Shown here: one piece after another, positions 27,079-35,458 of the stretch
Numbering within the stretch: position 1 is the first letter of the stretch
Layout of the letters: each line of letters begins with the position of its first letter
The notes under the pieces: generated by a model
The model's database searches: none
What the model saw: only the letters and a program-made list of their open reading frames with translations
What the model was told of the DNA's origin: nothing
Position numbers and translations under genes: made by a program
DNA from: JALOLG01 sp963776935
GTDB taxonomy: Bacteria; Actinomycetota; Acidimicrobiia; Acidimicrobiales; Ilumatobacteraceae
Reading direction: 5' to 3'
Assembly (NCBI GenBank): GCA_963776935.1
Contig: CAVZOP010000008.1
Span: forward strand, 213,099-277,098
Length of the DNA stretch: 64,000 bases

Positions 27079-28450
27079 CTACGTCTCGAGCTGGGCGACC
27101 GATACGGGCTGCCGGCCGTCGGCGCTGCCGGCGCTCAGTGAGCAACTCCCCGAACCGCCAGCGGCATCTTCAGCGTCGGCGACGCCGGGGCCGTGGCAGA
27201 CACCGGTCTCCGGCAGAACCAGCTGTGTGTCACGCGCCGCCGCCCAATCGCCGGCCAGCGCGGCCACGACGGAGCGCACCTGCTCGTAGCCGGTGATCAT
27301 GAGGAACGTCGGCGCCCGCCCGTAGCTCTTCATGCCGACGATGTAGACGCCTTGTTCGGGATGCTTGAGCTCGTCCTCGCCATGTGGCGGCACGGTGCCG
27401 CAGCTGTGTTCGTTGGGGTCGATCAGCGGGCCGAGCGCCGCGGCGATTCGAGCCAGGGATGCAGGTCGAGCCGAAGCTCCGACAGCGTCGCGAAATCGGG
27501 ACGGAATCCGGTGGCGACGATCACTTCATCGACGGCGATTGTCTCGGCACCGCGGTCGGTCTCGCCGGTCACTGCGACCGCGCTCGCCTCGACTCGGAAG
27601 GCGCGGACGCGAAATGGTGCGACGAGTTGGACGCCGCCACTGTCGACGGCGGCCCTCGCCCGCTCGCCGAGCGCGCCGCGGCTCGCCAGCTGATCGTCGG
27701 TGAGGCCACCGAATGTCCTGTCCGTCGGCGTCGACCGCATGGCCCAGAGGATCTCCGTCGTCGGTTCTTCCATGCGGAGGCGAGTCAGGCCGAGGATCGA
27801 ATCCATCGCGGAGTGTCCGGAGCCGACGACCATCACGCGGCGGCCCGCGAAGCGCTGCCGCTGCGTTCCGAACACGTCGGGGATGCCGTAACTGACGTGG
27901 GCCGCCGCCGCCCGCTCGCCGAGCGCGGGAACGCCGCTGGCGCCGGCCGGGCTCGGGGTGCTCCAGGTGCCCGACGCGTCGATGACGGCGCGCGCCAGAT
28001 GCCGCTCTTCGCGACCGTCGGATCGGGTGGCCACGATCTCGAACGGCCGATCCTCGCGTCCTTTCGACGGCACACGGTCCATGTCCAACCGCGTCACCGA
28101 GACCACACGAGCGTCACAGCGCAGATGCGGCGCGATCGCCGGATGCGACGCCAGCGGAAGAAGGTAGTGATCGATGAGTTCGCGTCCGGTCGGATCGCGA
28201 TCGGGATCGGGCATCGACCACCCCGTGCCTTCGAGCAGTCGTCGCGCCGCGTCATCCACGACGTGTCGCCACGGCGAGAAGAACGTGACATGTCCCCATT
28301 CAGCCACCGCCGTCGCAGGCGTCGGGCCGCGCTCGAACACCACGAACGGCAGGCCGCGTGCGGCCAAGTGGGCGGCTGCCGCGAGGCCGACTGGGCCGGC
28401 CCCGATGACCGCGACGGGAAGCGCGTCAGTTGCGCGGGGGACGTGATCAT
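27079..28450 (-). pseudogene. ArsO-like FAD/NAD(P) flavin monooxygenase, two frameshifts
   Basis: Reconstructed at about 457 aa. The dinucleotide motif VAVIGAGPVGLAAAAHLAARG, a middle VVGSGHSAMDSILGLTRL, the VIVATGFRPDF block and the late GVYIVGMKSYGRAPTFLMITGYEQVRS (in two frames) match the ArsO-type flavin monooxygenases of arsenic clusters. ATG 28450 starts in one frame (MITSPAQ); a base is missing by about 28425, the core runs in a second frame to about 27443, where another missing base puts the C-terminus in a third. The tail (about 30 residues after LPETGVC) is Ser/Gly rich. It lies between arsR and the MFS gene. Confidence 0.75.
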
Positions 28451-28487
28451 GACGTCGTGCCTCGCTGTGGTCGACCGACCATCGGGC

Positions 28488-28844
28488 TCAGACCTGACCT
28501 TCTGGCGAGGTGTTGCTGGCTGCGTTTGCCGGGACCAGGCACGAAGACACGCCTTGGCAGCAGTTCTCCCGGAGGTACTCCATCAAGGCGTCCATGCACT
28601 CGAAGTTCACGCTGTAGATCAGCGACCGGCCGTCGCGACGTTGCCGCACCATCTCGGCGGCCTGCATGTGGGCCAGATGAAACGACAACGACGAGGCGGG
28701 CATGTCGAGATGATCGGCGATCGCTCCGGCGCTCAACCCGTCGTCGCCGGCTTGCACCAGGAGACGATGCACCTGTAGGCGCGAGTCGTGGGCCAAGGCG
28801 CTCAACGCCGCCACCGCCCAATCCCGACACTCACGATCATCCAT
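28488..28844 (-). CDS. arsR: ArsR-family repressor (arsenite-sensing type)
   Basis: 118 aa winged helix: LSALAHDSRLQVHRLLVQAG, recognition helix MPASSLSFHLAHMQAAEMV and wing RRDGRSLIYSV. The C-terminal FECMDALMEYLRENCCQG contains the Cys cluster of the ArsR type that senses As(III) with C-terminal cysteines. ATG 28844 has AGAAGGG seven bases upstream; an earlier in-frame ATG at 28874 falls inside the promoter. The start codon lies in one arm of the operator, so it is likely autoregulated. First gene of the arsenic-type operon. Confidence 0.85.
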   Translation of the reverse strand: MDDRECRDWAVAALSALAHDSRLQVHRLLVQAGDDGLSAGAIADHLDMPASSLSFHLAHMQAAEMVRQRRDGRSLIYSVNFECMDALMEYLRENCCQGVSSCLVPANAASNTSPEGQV

Positions 28845-28898
28845 GATTCGACCCTTCTGGAATTGTCGAATCATACCACATCGGCCGGTCCGTCCGAA
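28843..28898 (-). promoter_or_regulatory. arsR promoter and operator
   Basis: A perfect inverted repeat, ATGATTCGAC (28843-28852) and GTCGAATCAT (28865-28874), separated by 12 bases. On the minus strand the -10-like TATGAT (28870-28875) overlaps the upstream arm, and a weak -35-like TTCGGA (28893-28898) stands 17 bases before it. The other arm covers the start codon. This is the placement expected for an autorepressing ArsR. Confidence 0.6.
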
Positions 28899-28920
28899 AC
28901 CGCATTCGACCTAGACAGCT

Positions 28921-28936
28921 AAATCATATGATGATA
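28921..28936. promoter_or_regulatory. operator copy upstream of the mutarotase gene
   Basis: AAATCATATGATGATA (28921-28936) matches two sites upstream of the sugar ABC operon (34106-34120 and, inverted, 34132-34145). The consensus AATCATRTGATGWT has no central CG, so a GntR-type regulator fits better than a LacI-type one. Confidence 0.55.
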
Positions 28937-28999
28937 ACGTAGTCAGTCCAAGGAACCCCAGGTAGTGGGCGTTCCCACGTACATTGGGAGGGGGTCCCC

Positions 29000-30214
29000 A
29001 TGCACGGAGTGCGCTTGCGTCGCGGGGTCGTCGGTTTGGTCGCGGTACTGGGGATGATGGGGGTGGTTGCCGGCTCCATCACCAGCGTGTCGGCCGCATC
29101 CAGCCGGCACAAGAATCCCAGCATCACCAAGGAAGCGTTCGGCACCGTCGACAACCCCGCCAGCCCGTCGAACGGGCTCGCCGTCGACCTGTACACCCTC
29201 GACAACGGCCGCGGGATGGAAGTCAAGATCATCACCTACGGCGGCATCATCCAGTCGATCAAGGTGCCCGACCGGCGCGGCAGGACCGCCAACGTGACGC
29301 TCGGGTTCAACAACCTCGATCAATACGTGAACGAGAACCCGTACTTCGGCAACATCACCGGCCGCTACGCGAACCGCATCGCACTGGGTCAGTTCACGCT
29401 CGACGGCGTCACCTACCAACTGGCGACCAACAACGATCCCAACCACCTGCACGGCGGCGACTTCGGGTTCGACAAGCGGGTGTGGGCGGCGGAGGAGATC
29501 CATGACGATCGCAACGTCGGACTCCGCCTGACCTACACCAGCCCCGACGGCGAGGAGAACTACCCGGGCACGCTGGCGGTCGAGGTGGTGTACCTCCTCA
29601 CCCCGAAGAACGAGATCCGGATGGAGTACCGCGCGGAACTGCTCGACGACAAGGCCACCGTCGTCAACCTCACCAATCACGCCTACTTCAACCTGGCCGG
29701 CGAGGGCAACGGCGACATCTATGACCACAAGCTGATGATCAACGCCGACAACTACACCCCAGTGGATCCCACCCTGATCCCGACCGGGGCCATCGACCCC
29801 GTGGACGGAACGCCGATGGACTTCCGCCGTGCCCAGGCGATCGGCGACCGGATTCACGACGGCACGTTCGAGCAACTCGTCATCGGCCGCGGCTACGACC
29901 ACAACTGGGTGCTCAACCGCGAGGTGGGTGACGGCAAGTTGGTGTTGGCCGCCCGCGCCGTGGATCCCGACAGCGGCCGCAGCCTCGACGTCCTGACGAC
30001 CGAACCCGGCATCCAGTTCTACGCCGGCAACTTCCTCGACGGCACGTTGATCGGCACGAGCGGCCAGATGTACCGGCAGAGCTACGGCTTCGCCCTCGAG
30101 ACCCAGCACTACCCCGACTCTCCCAACCACGACAACTTCCCGTCGACCGTGCTGCGACCGGGAGAGGTCTACGAGACCACCACGATCTACAAGTTCGGCG
30201 TGCGCCACGGCTGA
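29000..30214 (+). CDS. galM: secreted aldose 1-epimerase (mutarotase)
   Basis: 404 aa. An N-terminal signal peptide (basic start, hydrophobic GLVAVLGMMGVVAG, cleavage near SAASS) precedes a full GalM barrel. Key residues are in NITGRYANRIALGQF, HLHGGDFGFDKRVW, LTNHAYFNLAG (catalytic His region), YDHNWVL and the late YGFALETQHYPDSPN with the catalytic Glu. It interconverts sugar anomers outside the membrane, here probably xylose for the nearby importer and isomerase. ATG 29000 follows GGGAGGGGG. An operator shared with the ABC operon lies about 65 bases upstream. Confidence 0.9.
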   Translation: MHGVRLRRGVVGLVAVLGMMGVVAGSITSVSAASSRHKNPSITKEAFGTVDNPASPSNGLAVDLYTLDNGRGMEVKIITYGGIIQSIKVPDRRGRTANVTLGFNNLDQYVNENPYFGNITGRYANRIALGQFTLDGVTYQLATNNDPNHLHGGDFGFDKRVWAAEEIHDDRNVGLRLTYTSPDGEENYPGTLAVEVVYLLTPKNEIRMEYRAELLDDKATVVNLTNHAYFNLAGEGNGDIYDHKLMINADNYTPVDPTLIPTGAIDPVDGTPMDFRRAQAIGDRIHDGTFEQLVIGRGYDHNWVLNREVGDGKLVLAARAVDPDSGRSLDVLTTEPGIQFYAGNFLDGTLIGTSGQMYRQSYGFALETQHYPDSPNHDNFPSTVLRPGEVYETTTIYKFGVRHG

Positions 30215-30282
30215 TCGCACCGTTGATCGCACCGTTGATCGCACGGTCGATCGCACGGTTGATCGCACGGCTGATCGCACGG
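30211..30282 (+). repeat. 12-bp tandem repeat across the galM stop codon
   Basis: Six units of YTGATCGCACSG (30211-30282), the first containing the galM TGA. The units differ only at three positions. Loss of the first stop would extend the protein in the same repeat frame, because every unit repeats the TGA or CGA triplet. Confidence 0.8.
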
Positions 30283-30300
30283 TGGCGCGGCGCAGTTGAC

Positions 30301-30330
30301 GCCGGGGGCGACGGGTGGGTCGCCCCCGGC
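30301..30330. terminator. strong hairpin between convergent galM and gntR
   Basis: Perfect 12-base arms, GCCGGGGGCGAC (30301-30312) and GTCGCCCCCGGC (30319-30330), with a six-base loop GGGTGG. It lies between the ends of two convergent genes. There is no T-run on either side, so it is an actinobacterial-type rather than classical intrinsic terminator. Confidence 0.65.
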
Positions 30331-30385
30331 AGCGCCGACGATGCGCCTCAGGAGGTTGCGTGCAGGCTGGACCGCGATGGGTCGG

Positions 30386-31105
30386 TCACGGGCGTGCCGC
30401 CCTTCGCCGGTCCTCGGCGACGACCCGCCGCCACCCGAGGTCGACGAGCGAGCGCATCGCCGCTTCGGACGCGTCGGGATCCTGGGCACGGATCGCCGTC
30501 ACCACCGCCGTTCGGAGCAACGCCTCGTTGCCGTCGGCGTCGGGCCGTGGCGGTTCGCCGGCGGCCTCCAGGGCGACGCGGATCATCGCCCCGACGTGCG
30601 ACAAGAGCGAGTTCTGCGCCGCCTCGACCACCGCGTCGTGGAAGTCGAGCTCGGCCGCGCGAAACGCGAGCGGCTCGGCCGATGCCGCCTCGATCCGGCG
30701 CTGGTTGGCATCGATCTCGGAGAGCTGGGCGTCCGTTCGGCGTTCGGCGGCGAGCCGCGCCGCCGTGGTCTCGATCGTCGCCCGGATCTCGTACAGCTCG
30801 CGTAGGTCCTCGCCACGCTCCATGTCGGCGAACTGCCACGCGACGACGTCGGCGTCGAGCAGGTTCCACGAGCGGCGGGGCCGGACGCGGGTACCGGTGC
30901 GGGGCTTGACTTCGACCAGACCCTTGGCCTGCAGAACCTTGATCGCCTCGCGGACGACGGTGCGGCTCACGCCGAGCTCGGCCGCCAGCTCATCTTCGTT
31001 GGGCAGTGGTGCACCGCTGGGCCACGCACCCGCGACGATCCGCAGGCCGAGATCGCTCACGACCCGGCCGTGCAGACCGCGCCGCGGGTAGCCGAGCCCG
31101 TTCAC
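30386..31105 (-). CDS. GntR-family regulator with FCD domain
   Basis: 239 aa. The N-terminal winged helix has LPNEDELAAELGVSRTVVREAIKVLQAKGLVEV, the GntR signature, and the wing KPRTGTRVRPR. The C-terminal FCD helical bundle shows ELYEIRATIE, the metal-site pattern FHDAVVEAAQNSLLSHVGAMI and late helices; FCD members bind sugar acids or related ligands with a metal. It ends the importer gene series (72 bases after the ATPase stop). The shared palindromes at 28921 and 34106 are its most likely targets. Confidence 0.85.
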   Translation of the reverse strand: MNGLGYPRRGLHGRVVSDLGLRIVAGAWPSGAPLPNEDELAAELGVSRTVVREAIKVLQAKGLVEVKPRTGTRVRPRRSWNLLDADVVAWQFADMERGEDLRELYEIRATIETTAARLAAERRTDAQLSEIDANQRRIEAASAEPLAFRAAELDFHDAVVEAAQNSLLSHVGAMIRVALEAAGEPPRPDADGNEALLRTAVVTAIRAQDPDASEAAMRSLVDLGWRRVVAEDRRRAARP

Positions 31106-31177
31106 GTCGTCCCACCATTCAGCATCCGGCCGGAGGATACGCGGGGCGACGACGATGGGCCATCGAGTCGGCGATTC

Positions 31178-31954
31178 TCATGTCGTCGCCGGGTCGTCGA
31201 GACTGCTGCCGCGCTGGCGGTATTCCGACGCGACGAGCTCGGTGAGCTCCTGCACCGAGGTGTCGCCGACGGCACGGTCGTACGTGATGCGTCCGTGCTG
31301 CAGGAGGTTGACGCGATCGCACACGTCGACGATCTGGGCGTAGTTGTGGGCGATCATGATCACCGAGACGTCGCCTCGCCGCTTGAGCTCGCGGATGAGG
31401 TCGAGGATGACGATGCTCTCCTTGGCTCCCATCGCCGCCAGCGGTTCGTCGAGCAGGACCACCTTGGCGTCGGAGAACACCGCCCTCGCGACGGCGATGG
31501 CCTGGCGCTGCCCGCCGGACAGCAGTGCGACGTCGGTGTCGATCGACGGGATCTTGATCGCCATCTCGGACAGGCGGGCGCGTGCTAGTTCGCGCATCGC
31601 CCGCTTGTCGAGAAACGGTGTTCGGCCAATGGTGAGCTCGCGCTTGAGGCTCATGTTGAGGAACACGGGGAGGTCGTTGATCAGTGCCAGATCCTGGTAC
31701 ACGGTCTCGATCCCGCGTTGGCGGGCGTCGCTCACCGAGCGCAGCGTCACCGGTTCCCCGTCGAGGAAGAGCTGACCGGCATCGGGCTGATGGAAGCCGG
31801 TGAGGATCTTGATGAGGGTCGACTTGCCGGCGCCGTTGTCGCCGATCAGACCGAGGATCTCGCCACGACCGAGGCGGATCGAGACGTCGCGCAGCGCGAC
31901 CACCGGACCGAAGTGCTTCGCCACTCCTTCGGCCCGGATGACGTCGTCGGTCAT
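31178..31954 (-). CDS. sugar ABC transporter ATP-binding protein (FrcA/XylG-like)
   Basis: 258 aa single nucleotide-binding domain: Walker A GDNGAGKSTLIK, Q-loop YQDLALIN, signature LLSGGQRQAIAVARA, Walker B KVVLLDEPLAAM and H-loop IAHNYAQI. It is the short, one-domain form like FrcA rather than the two-domain MglA/XylG. ATG 31954 overlaps the permease stop (ATGA). With the neighbouring isomerase the substrate is probably xylose or a related aldose, by inference. Confidence 0.85.
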   Translation of the reverse strand: MTDDVIRAEGVAKHFGPVVALRDVSIRLGRGEILGLIGDNGAGKSTLIKILTGFHQPDAGQLFLDGEPVTLRSVSDARQRGIETVYQDLALINDLPVFLNMSLKRELTIGRTPFLDKRAMRELARARLSEMAIKIPSIDTDVALLSGGQRQAIAVARAVFSDAKVVLLDEPLAAMGAKESIVILDLIRELKRRGDVSVIMIAHNYAQIVDVCDRVNLLQHGRITYDRAVGDTSVQELTELVASEYRQRGSSLDDPATT

Positions 31955-32985
31955 GTGAACTTCCTCATCCGGATGCGGAGGCGGTTGGCCGCCGCGTTGA
32001 GGAACATCGAGGCGATGATCGCGATGCCGAGGATCATGTTGAACGTGGCCGCGTTGATGCCCTTGATCGTGAGGCCATCGCGGAGCACACCGAGCACGAG
32101 TGCACCGAGGAAGGCGCCGACCACTGTGCCGGATCCGCCGGCCAGCGCGGTCCCACCGATGACCGCCGCCGCGACCCCCAAGAACATCAGTTGCGATCCA
32201 CCCGCGAGCGGCTCCATCGACGTCACCCTGATCGCCTCGCTGATGCCCATGAACCCCGCCAGCATCGCGGCCAGGATGAAGTTGCCGACCTTGATGCGTT
32301 TGGTCTGGATGCCGGCTTCGCGGGCGCCGACGGGGTTCCCGCCCGTTGCGACGGTGTAGATCCCCCATCGTGTGTTCACCAGGACAACGTGCACGACAAC
32401 CATGATCCCGATCGCCCAGATGAAACCGGAGAACCGGGCGCCGCCGAGGATGTCGGCGATGCCGCCTTCGGGCGCCGGTTTCGGGAAGGCATCGGAGATC
32501 GTGAGCGTGAAGCCGTTCAGGAAGAACAGCATGCCCAGCGTGGTGATGAACGACGGAACCCCGCTGGCGACGGTCATGATGCCGTTCAGGAGGCCCACGA
32601 AACCGGCGCCGAGCAGGGCGATCACGACGGCGACCAGAAGGGGCAGCCCGGCCTCGGTGCAGAAGTACATGAGGAACGGCGTCATCGCGTAGATGTGCCC
32701 GAGTGAGAGATCGATCTCGCCCGAGATGAGCAGCATCGCCTCGGCGATGGCGAGGACCGCGACCGATGCGCTGTACTGGGCGATCACGCGCATGTTGTCG
32801 ACGCCCATGAACGCCGGCGTCGACACTGCGAAGTACACGAACAACACCACCGCGACGAAGGCGATGCTCGCCTCGCGCCGCCGGGCGATCAGGTCGCTCG
32901 CGCGGTAGGCGAACGACTTGACCGGTCCCGGCGGCGACTCCACGGGGGACCCGTTGACGTCTCCTTGCTCGATGGTCTCCGTCAT
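31951..32985 (-). CDS. sugar ABC transporter permease (BPD_transp_2 family)
   Basis: 344 aa with about nine or ten membrane segments. Signature features of the ribose/xylose permease family are SGEIDLSLGHIYAM near residue 90, GTALAGGSGTVVGAFLGAL and a late NMILGIAIIASMFLN. The N-terminal 25 residues are polar. It follows the binding-protein gene by 15 bases and overlaps the ATPase gene by four. Confidence 0.9.
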   Translation of the reverse strand: MTETIEQGDVNGSPVESPPGPVKSFAYRASDLIARRREASIAFVAVVLFVYFAVSTPAFMGVDNMRVIAQYSASVAVLAIAEAMLLISGEIDLSLGHIYAMTPFLMYFCTEAGLPLLVAVVIALLGAGFVGLLNGIMTVASGVPSFITTLGMLFFLNGFTLTISDAFPKPAPEGGIADILGGARFSGFIWAIGIMVVVHVVLVNTRWGIYTVATGGNPVGAREAGIQTKRIKVGNFILAAMLAGFMGISEAIRVTSMEPLAGGSQLMFLGVAAAVIGGTALAGGSGTVVGAFLGALVLGVLRDGLTIKGINAATFNMILGIAIIASMFLNAAANRLRIRMRKFT

Positions 32986-33000
32986 CTCGCGGCTGGCCGC

Positions 33001-34074
33001 TCAGCCGGCCGGCTCGACGATCTTCTGCTCCTCGGCGTCGCCTTCGAAGCGGCTCGACGTGTCGAGGAACAGCTTCGCCGATGTCGGATCGAGGAACACC
33101 AACCCGGTGTTGGTCTCCGGCGGGAGCACGACGCCGCCCGACAGCTTGGACAGGTACAGGTACTGCACCGGGAGGAAGCCTTGGAGATACGGCTGTTGGT
33201 CGATGGTGAAGTCGAGCACGCCTTCGGACACCAACTCGACCGTGGTCGGCAACAGGTCGTACCCGCCGCAGCCCTTGAGCCCGGCCGCCCGGGCGTCGTG
33301 GGTCTGGACGACCTGCCCGACGCCCTGCGTGCTGCCGGCGTCGACGGCGAACATCCCTGCCACGCCGGTGTTGCCGAGGTAGTACGCCTCGATCGTGCTG
33401 AGCTCCTCCTCGAGCGTGGCTCCCGTGGCGATGTCTTCGACGTTGATCGCCGCGCCGGACTCCTCGATGGCGGCGATCGCACCGTCGATGCGAGGTTGGA
33501 TGTTGAGCTGGCCGGGCGTGGCGATGAACAACGCGACGTCACCCTCACCGACGAGCTCGACGATCCGCTTGCCCATCTCGAAGCCCGATCCGTAGAGGTC
33601 CTGACCGATGTAGGAGAGGCGGGCGTTGGGCGCGTCGGCGTTGTAGGAGACGACCGGGATCCCGGCCGCCAGGGCGCGCTCGATCGGATCGTTGAACGCC
33701 TCGAGGTCGACGATCGCCACCGCGATCCCGTCGGCGTTGGCGGCGATCGCGGCTTCGAAGGCGTTGACCATCTCGGCGTTGTCGGCCCGCTCGGATCCGG
33801 TCCACTGGAACTCCGTGCCGAGCAGGGCCGACGCGTCCTCGATGCCGTACTGGGTCGGGACGAAGAACGGGTTCGTCGTCACGTGGTTGATGAAGACGAA
33901 GTTCCACTCCGGAGTGGTCGGGAAGTTTCCACCGACACCGCCCCCGCCACCCTCGTCGTCGGCCGAGTCGTCGTCGTCACCGCCGCAGCTCACCAGGAGG
34001 CCCGCCGCGGCGGTGATCCCCAAGGTTCGCAGGACCTCGCGCCGCGAGTGCAAAGGACGGTGCAGCTCCATCAT
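33001..34074 (-). CDS. sugar-binding lipoprotein of the ABC importer
   Basis: About 357 aa periplasmic-binding-protein-like domain (Peripla_BP_4 type). The N-terminus has a twin-arginine motif HSRREVLRTLG, hydrophobic AAAGLLVSC and a lipobox Cys, so it is probably a Tat-exported lipoprotein; an Asp/Gly-rich linker follows. FINHVTTNPFFVPTQYGIED, ADGIAVAIVDLEAF and GIPVVSYNADAPN are the usual ligand-site segments. I chose ATG 34074 after GAAGGGGGAC. Two operator copies lie upstream at 34106-34145. Confidence 0.85.
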   Translation of the reverse strand: MMELHRPLHSRREVLRTLGITAAAGLLVSCGGDDDDSADDEGGGGGVGGNFPTTPEWNFVFINHVTTNPFFVPTQYGIEDASALLGTEFQWTGSERADNAEMVNAFEAAIAANADGIAVAIVDLEAFNDPIERALAAGIPVVSYNADAPNARLSYIGQDLYGSGFEMGKRIVELVGEGDVALFIATPGQLNIQPRIDGAIAAIEESGAAINVEDIATGATLEEELSTIEAYYLGNTGVAGMFAVDAGSTQGVGQVVQTHDARAAGLKGCGGYDLLPTTVELVSEGVLDFTIDQQPYLQGFLPVQYLYLSKLSGGVVLPPETNTGLVFLDPTSAKLFLDTSSRFEGDAEEQKIVEPAG

Positions 34075-34105
34075 GTCCCCCTTCGACCCGGTCCCGGTGG
34101 ACCGC

Positions 34106-34145
34106 AATCATGTGATGATTCCCTGAGTCTAAACATCACATGATT
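34106..34145. promoter_or_regulatory. paired operators upstream of the sugar ABC operon
   Basis: AATCATGTGATGATT (34106-34120) and, inverted, AACATCACATGATT (34132-34145), with centres about 26 bases apart. Both match the site before galM. They sit between the binding-protein start (minus) and the LacI gene (plus), so one regulator could control both directions. Confidence 0.6.
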
Positions 34146-34268
34146 GTGTGGCAAGGGCGCCGTCTGCGAACAGGGACGAACCGCACTTCGGCGGCATGAA
34201 ATCGTATGCGGACAATCCAATTTCGTCAACCGTATGCGGACCCGTTTCAACGCGGTAATGTCGCCCGC

Positions 34269-35309
34269 GTGGCGACCGATGTCAACCGTGACGACCGCCC
34301 CCGGACGGTCACCATGCAGGACATCGCCCGGGCCGCCGGCGTGTCCCAGTCGACCGTCTCGCGCGTGCTCAACGACACCATGACGTCAGTGCCGATCGCG
34401 GCGCAAACCCGCGAACGCGTGCTCGAGGTCGCCGAGCGGCTCGGTTACCGCCCGAACCCGCTCGCCCGTGGCCTGCGAGGTGCCAAGACGATGTTGCTCG
34501 GAGTCATCGTTCGGGAGATCTCCGACGCCTTCTTCACCACTGCCGTCGAGGCGGTGTCCGTGTCGGCTCGTGAGCGGAACTACAACGTCGTGCTCGGCAG
34601 CGCCCACAGCCAGGCCGACGAGGCGATCGTGCTGCGTGCCGTTCTCGAGACCCGGCACTGTGACGGCATCTTGTTGCTCGGCGACATGCGCGACCAGCCC
34701 CGCCTCCTCGACGATCTCGCCGCGTCGCACGTGCCGGTGGTGGCCATGTGGCAGGGAACCGCGCTGGCGGGCGTGGTGACGATCAACATCGACAACCGCG
34801 GCGGCATCGCGTCGGCGATCGATCATCTCGCCGACCTCGGCCATCGCCGATTCGGCTTCATCGGTGGGTATCCGCACGGCGACGTCCGCGAACGAAGGGC
34901 CGCCTTCGTAGACCGCACGACGGCGCTGGGAATGCCTTCCTTCGACGCTCATCATCACGCCGCGAGCAATGAGGCGGCCTCAGGATCCGACGCGTTCCGA
35001 AACCTGATCGGCATGCTCGATCCTCCGACGGCGATCGTCGCCGCCACCGATCAGGTCGCCATCGGCGCGCTCCACGCCGCGCATGCGCTCGGCGTCAGCG
35101 TCCCGGACGAGGTGTCGATCGTCGGCTTCGACGACATCCCGCTCACCCGGTACACCGCTCCCCCGCTCACGACGGTTCACCAGCCGATCGGCGACATGGC
35201 CGAGTTGGCGGTCAGCTTGATCGTCGACGCACCGCCACCCGACGGGTCGCACCGTGTGTTCCCGACGCGTTTGGAGCTGCGCTCGACCACCGGTCCGGTT
35301 CCGTCATGA
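34269..35309 (+). CDS. LacI-family transcriptional regulator
   Basis: About 346 aa. The HTH is TMQDIARAAGVSQSTVSRVLND, the hinge helix is NPLARGLRG, and the C-terminal periplasmic-binding-like sensor domain contains LLGVIVREISDAFFTTAVE, FGFIGGYPHGDVRERRAAF and VSIVGFDDIPLTRYTAPPLTTV. It probably senses a sugar such as xylose. GTG 34269 gives a usual-length N-terminus; ATG 34206 is also in frame but falls in a direct repeat (CGTATGCGGAC at 34203 and 34231) that looks regulatory. Divergent from the ABC operon, upstream of xylA. Confidence 0.85.
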   Translation: MATDVNRDDRPRTVTMQDIARAAGVSQSTVSRVLNDTMTSVPIAAQTRERVLEVAERLGYRPNPLARGLRGAKTMLLGVIVREISDAFFTTAVEAVSVSARERNYNVVLGSAHSQADEAIVLRAVLETRHCDGILLLGDMRDQPRLLDDLAASHVPVVAMWQGTALAGVVTINIDNRGGIASAIDHLADLGHRRFGFIGGYPHGDVRERRAAFVDRTTALGMPSFDAHHHAASNEAASGSDAFRNLIGMLDPPTAIVAATDQVAIGALHAAHALGVSVPDEVSIVGFDDIPLTRYTAPPLTTVHQPIGDMAELAVSLIVDAPPPDGSHRVFPTRLELRSTTGPVPS

Positions 35310-35458
35310 GCGCCGCGAGCACTGCAGCACGGACGACAGGACGCGGGGGTGTCCTCTCCTGCTCAGAACGTCGCTATTGATCCCGAAGTGGGCGGTCGGC
35401 GGGCGCCCGAAGACGAGTGGCGGGGCGAAGGTCCAACGACACGACAAGGAGCCGGTCG

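Noticed and set aside
30211..30282. Possible CRISPR-like array
   Set aside because: Units are 12 bases in direct tandem with no spacers and no cas genes.
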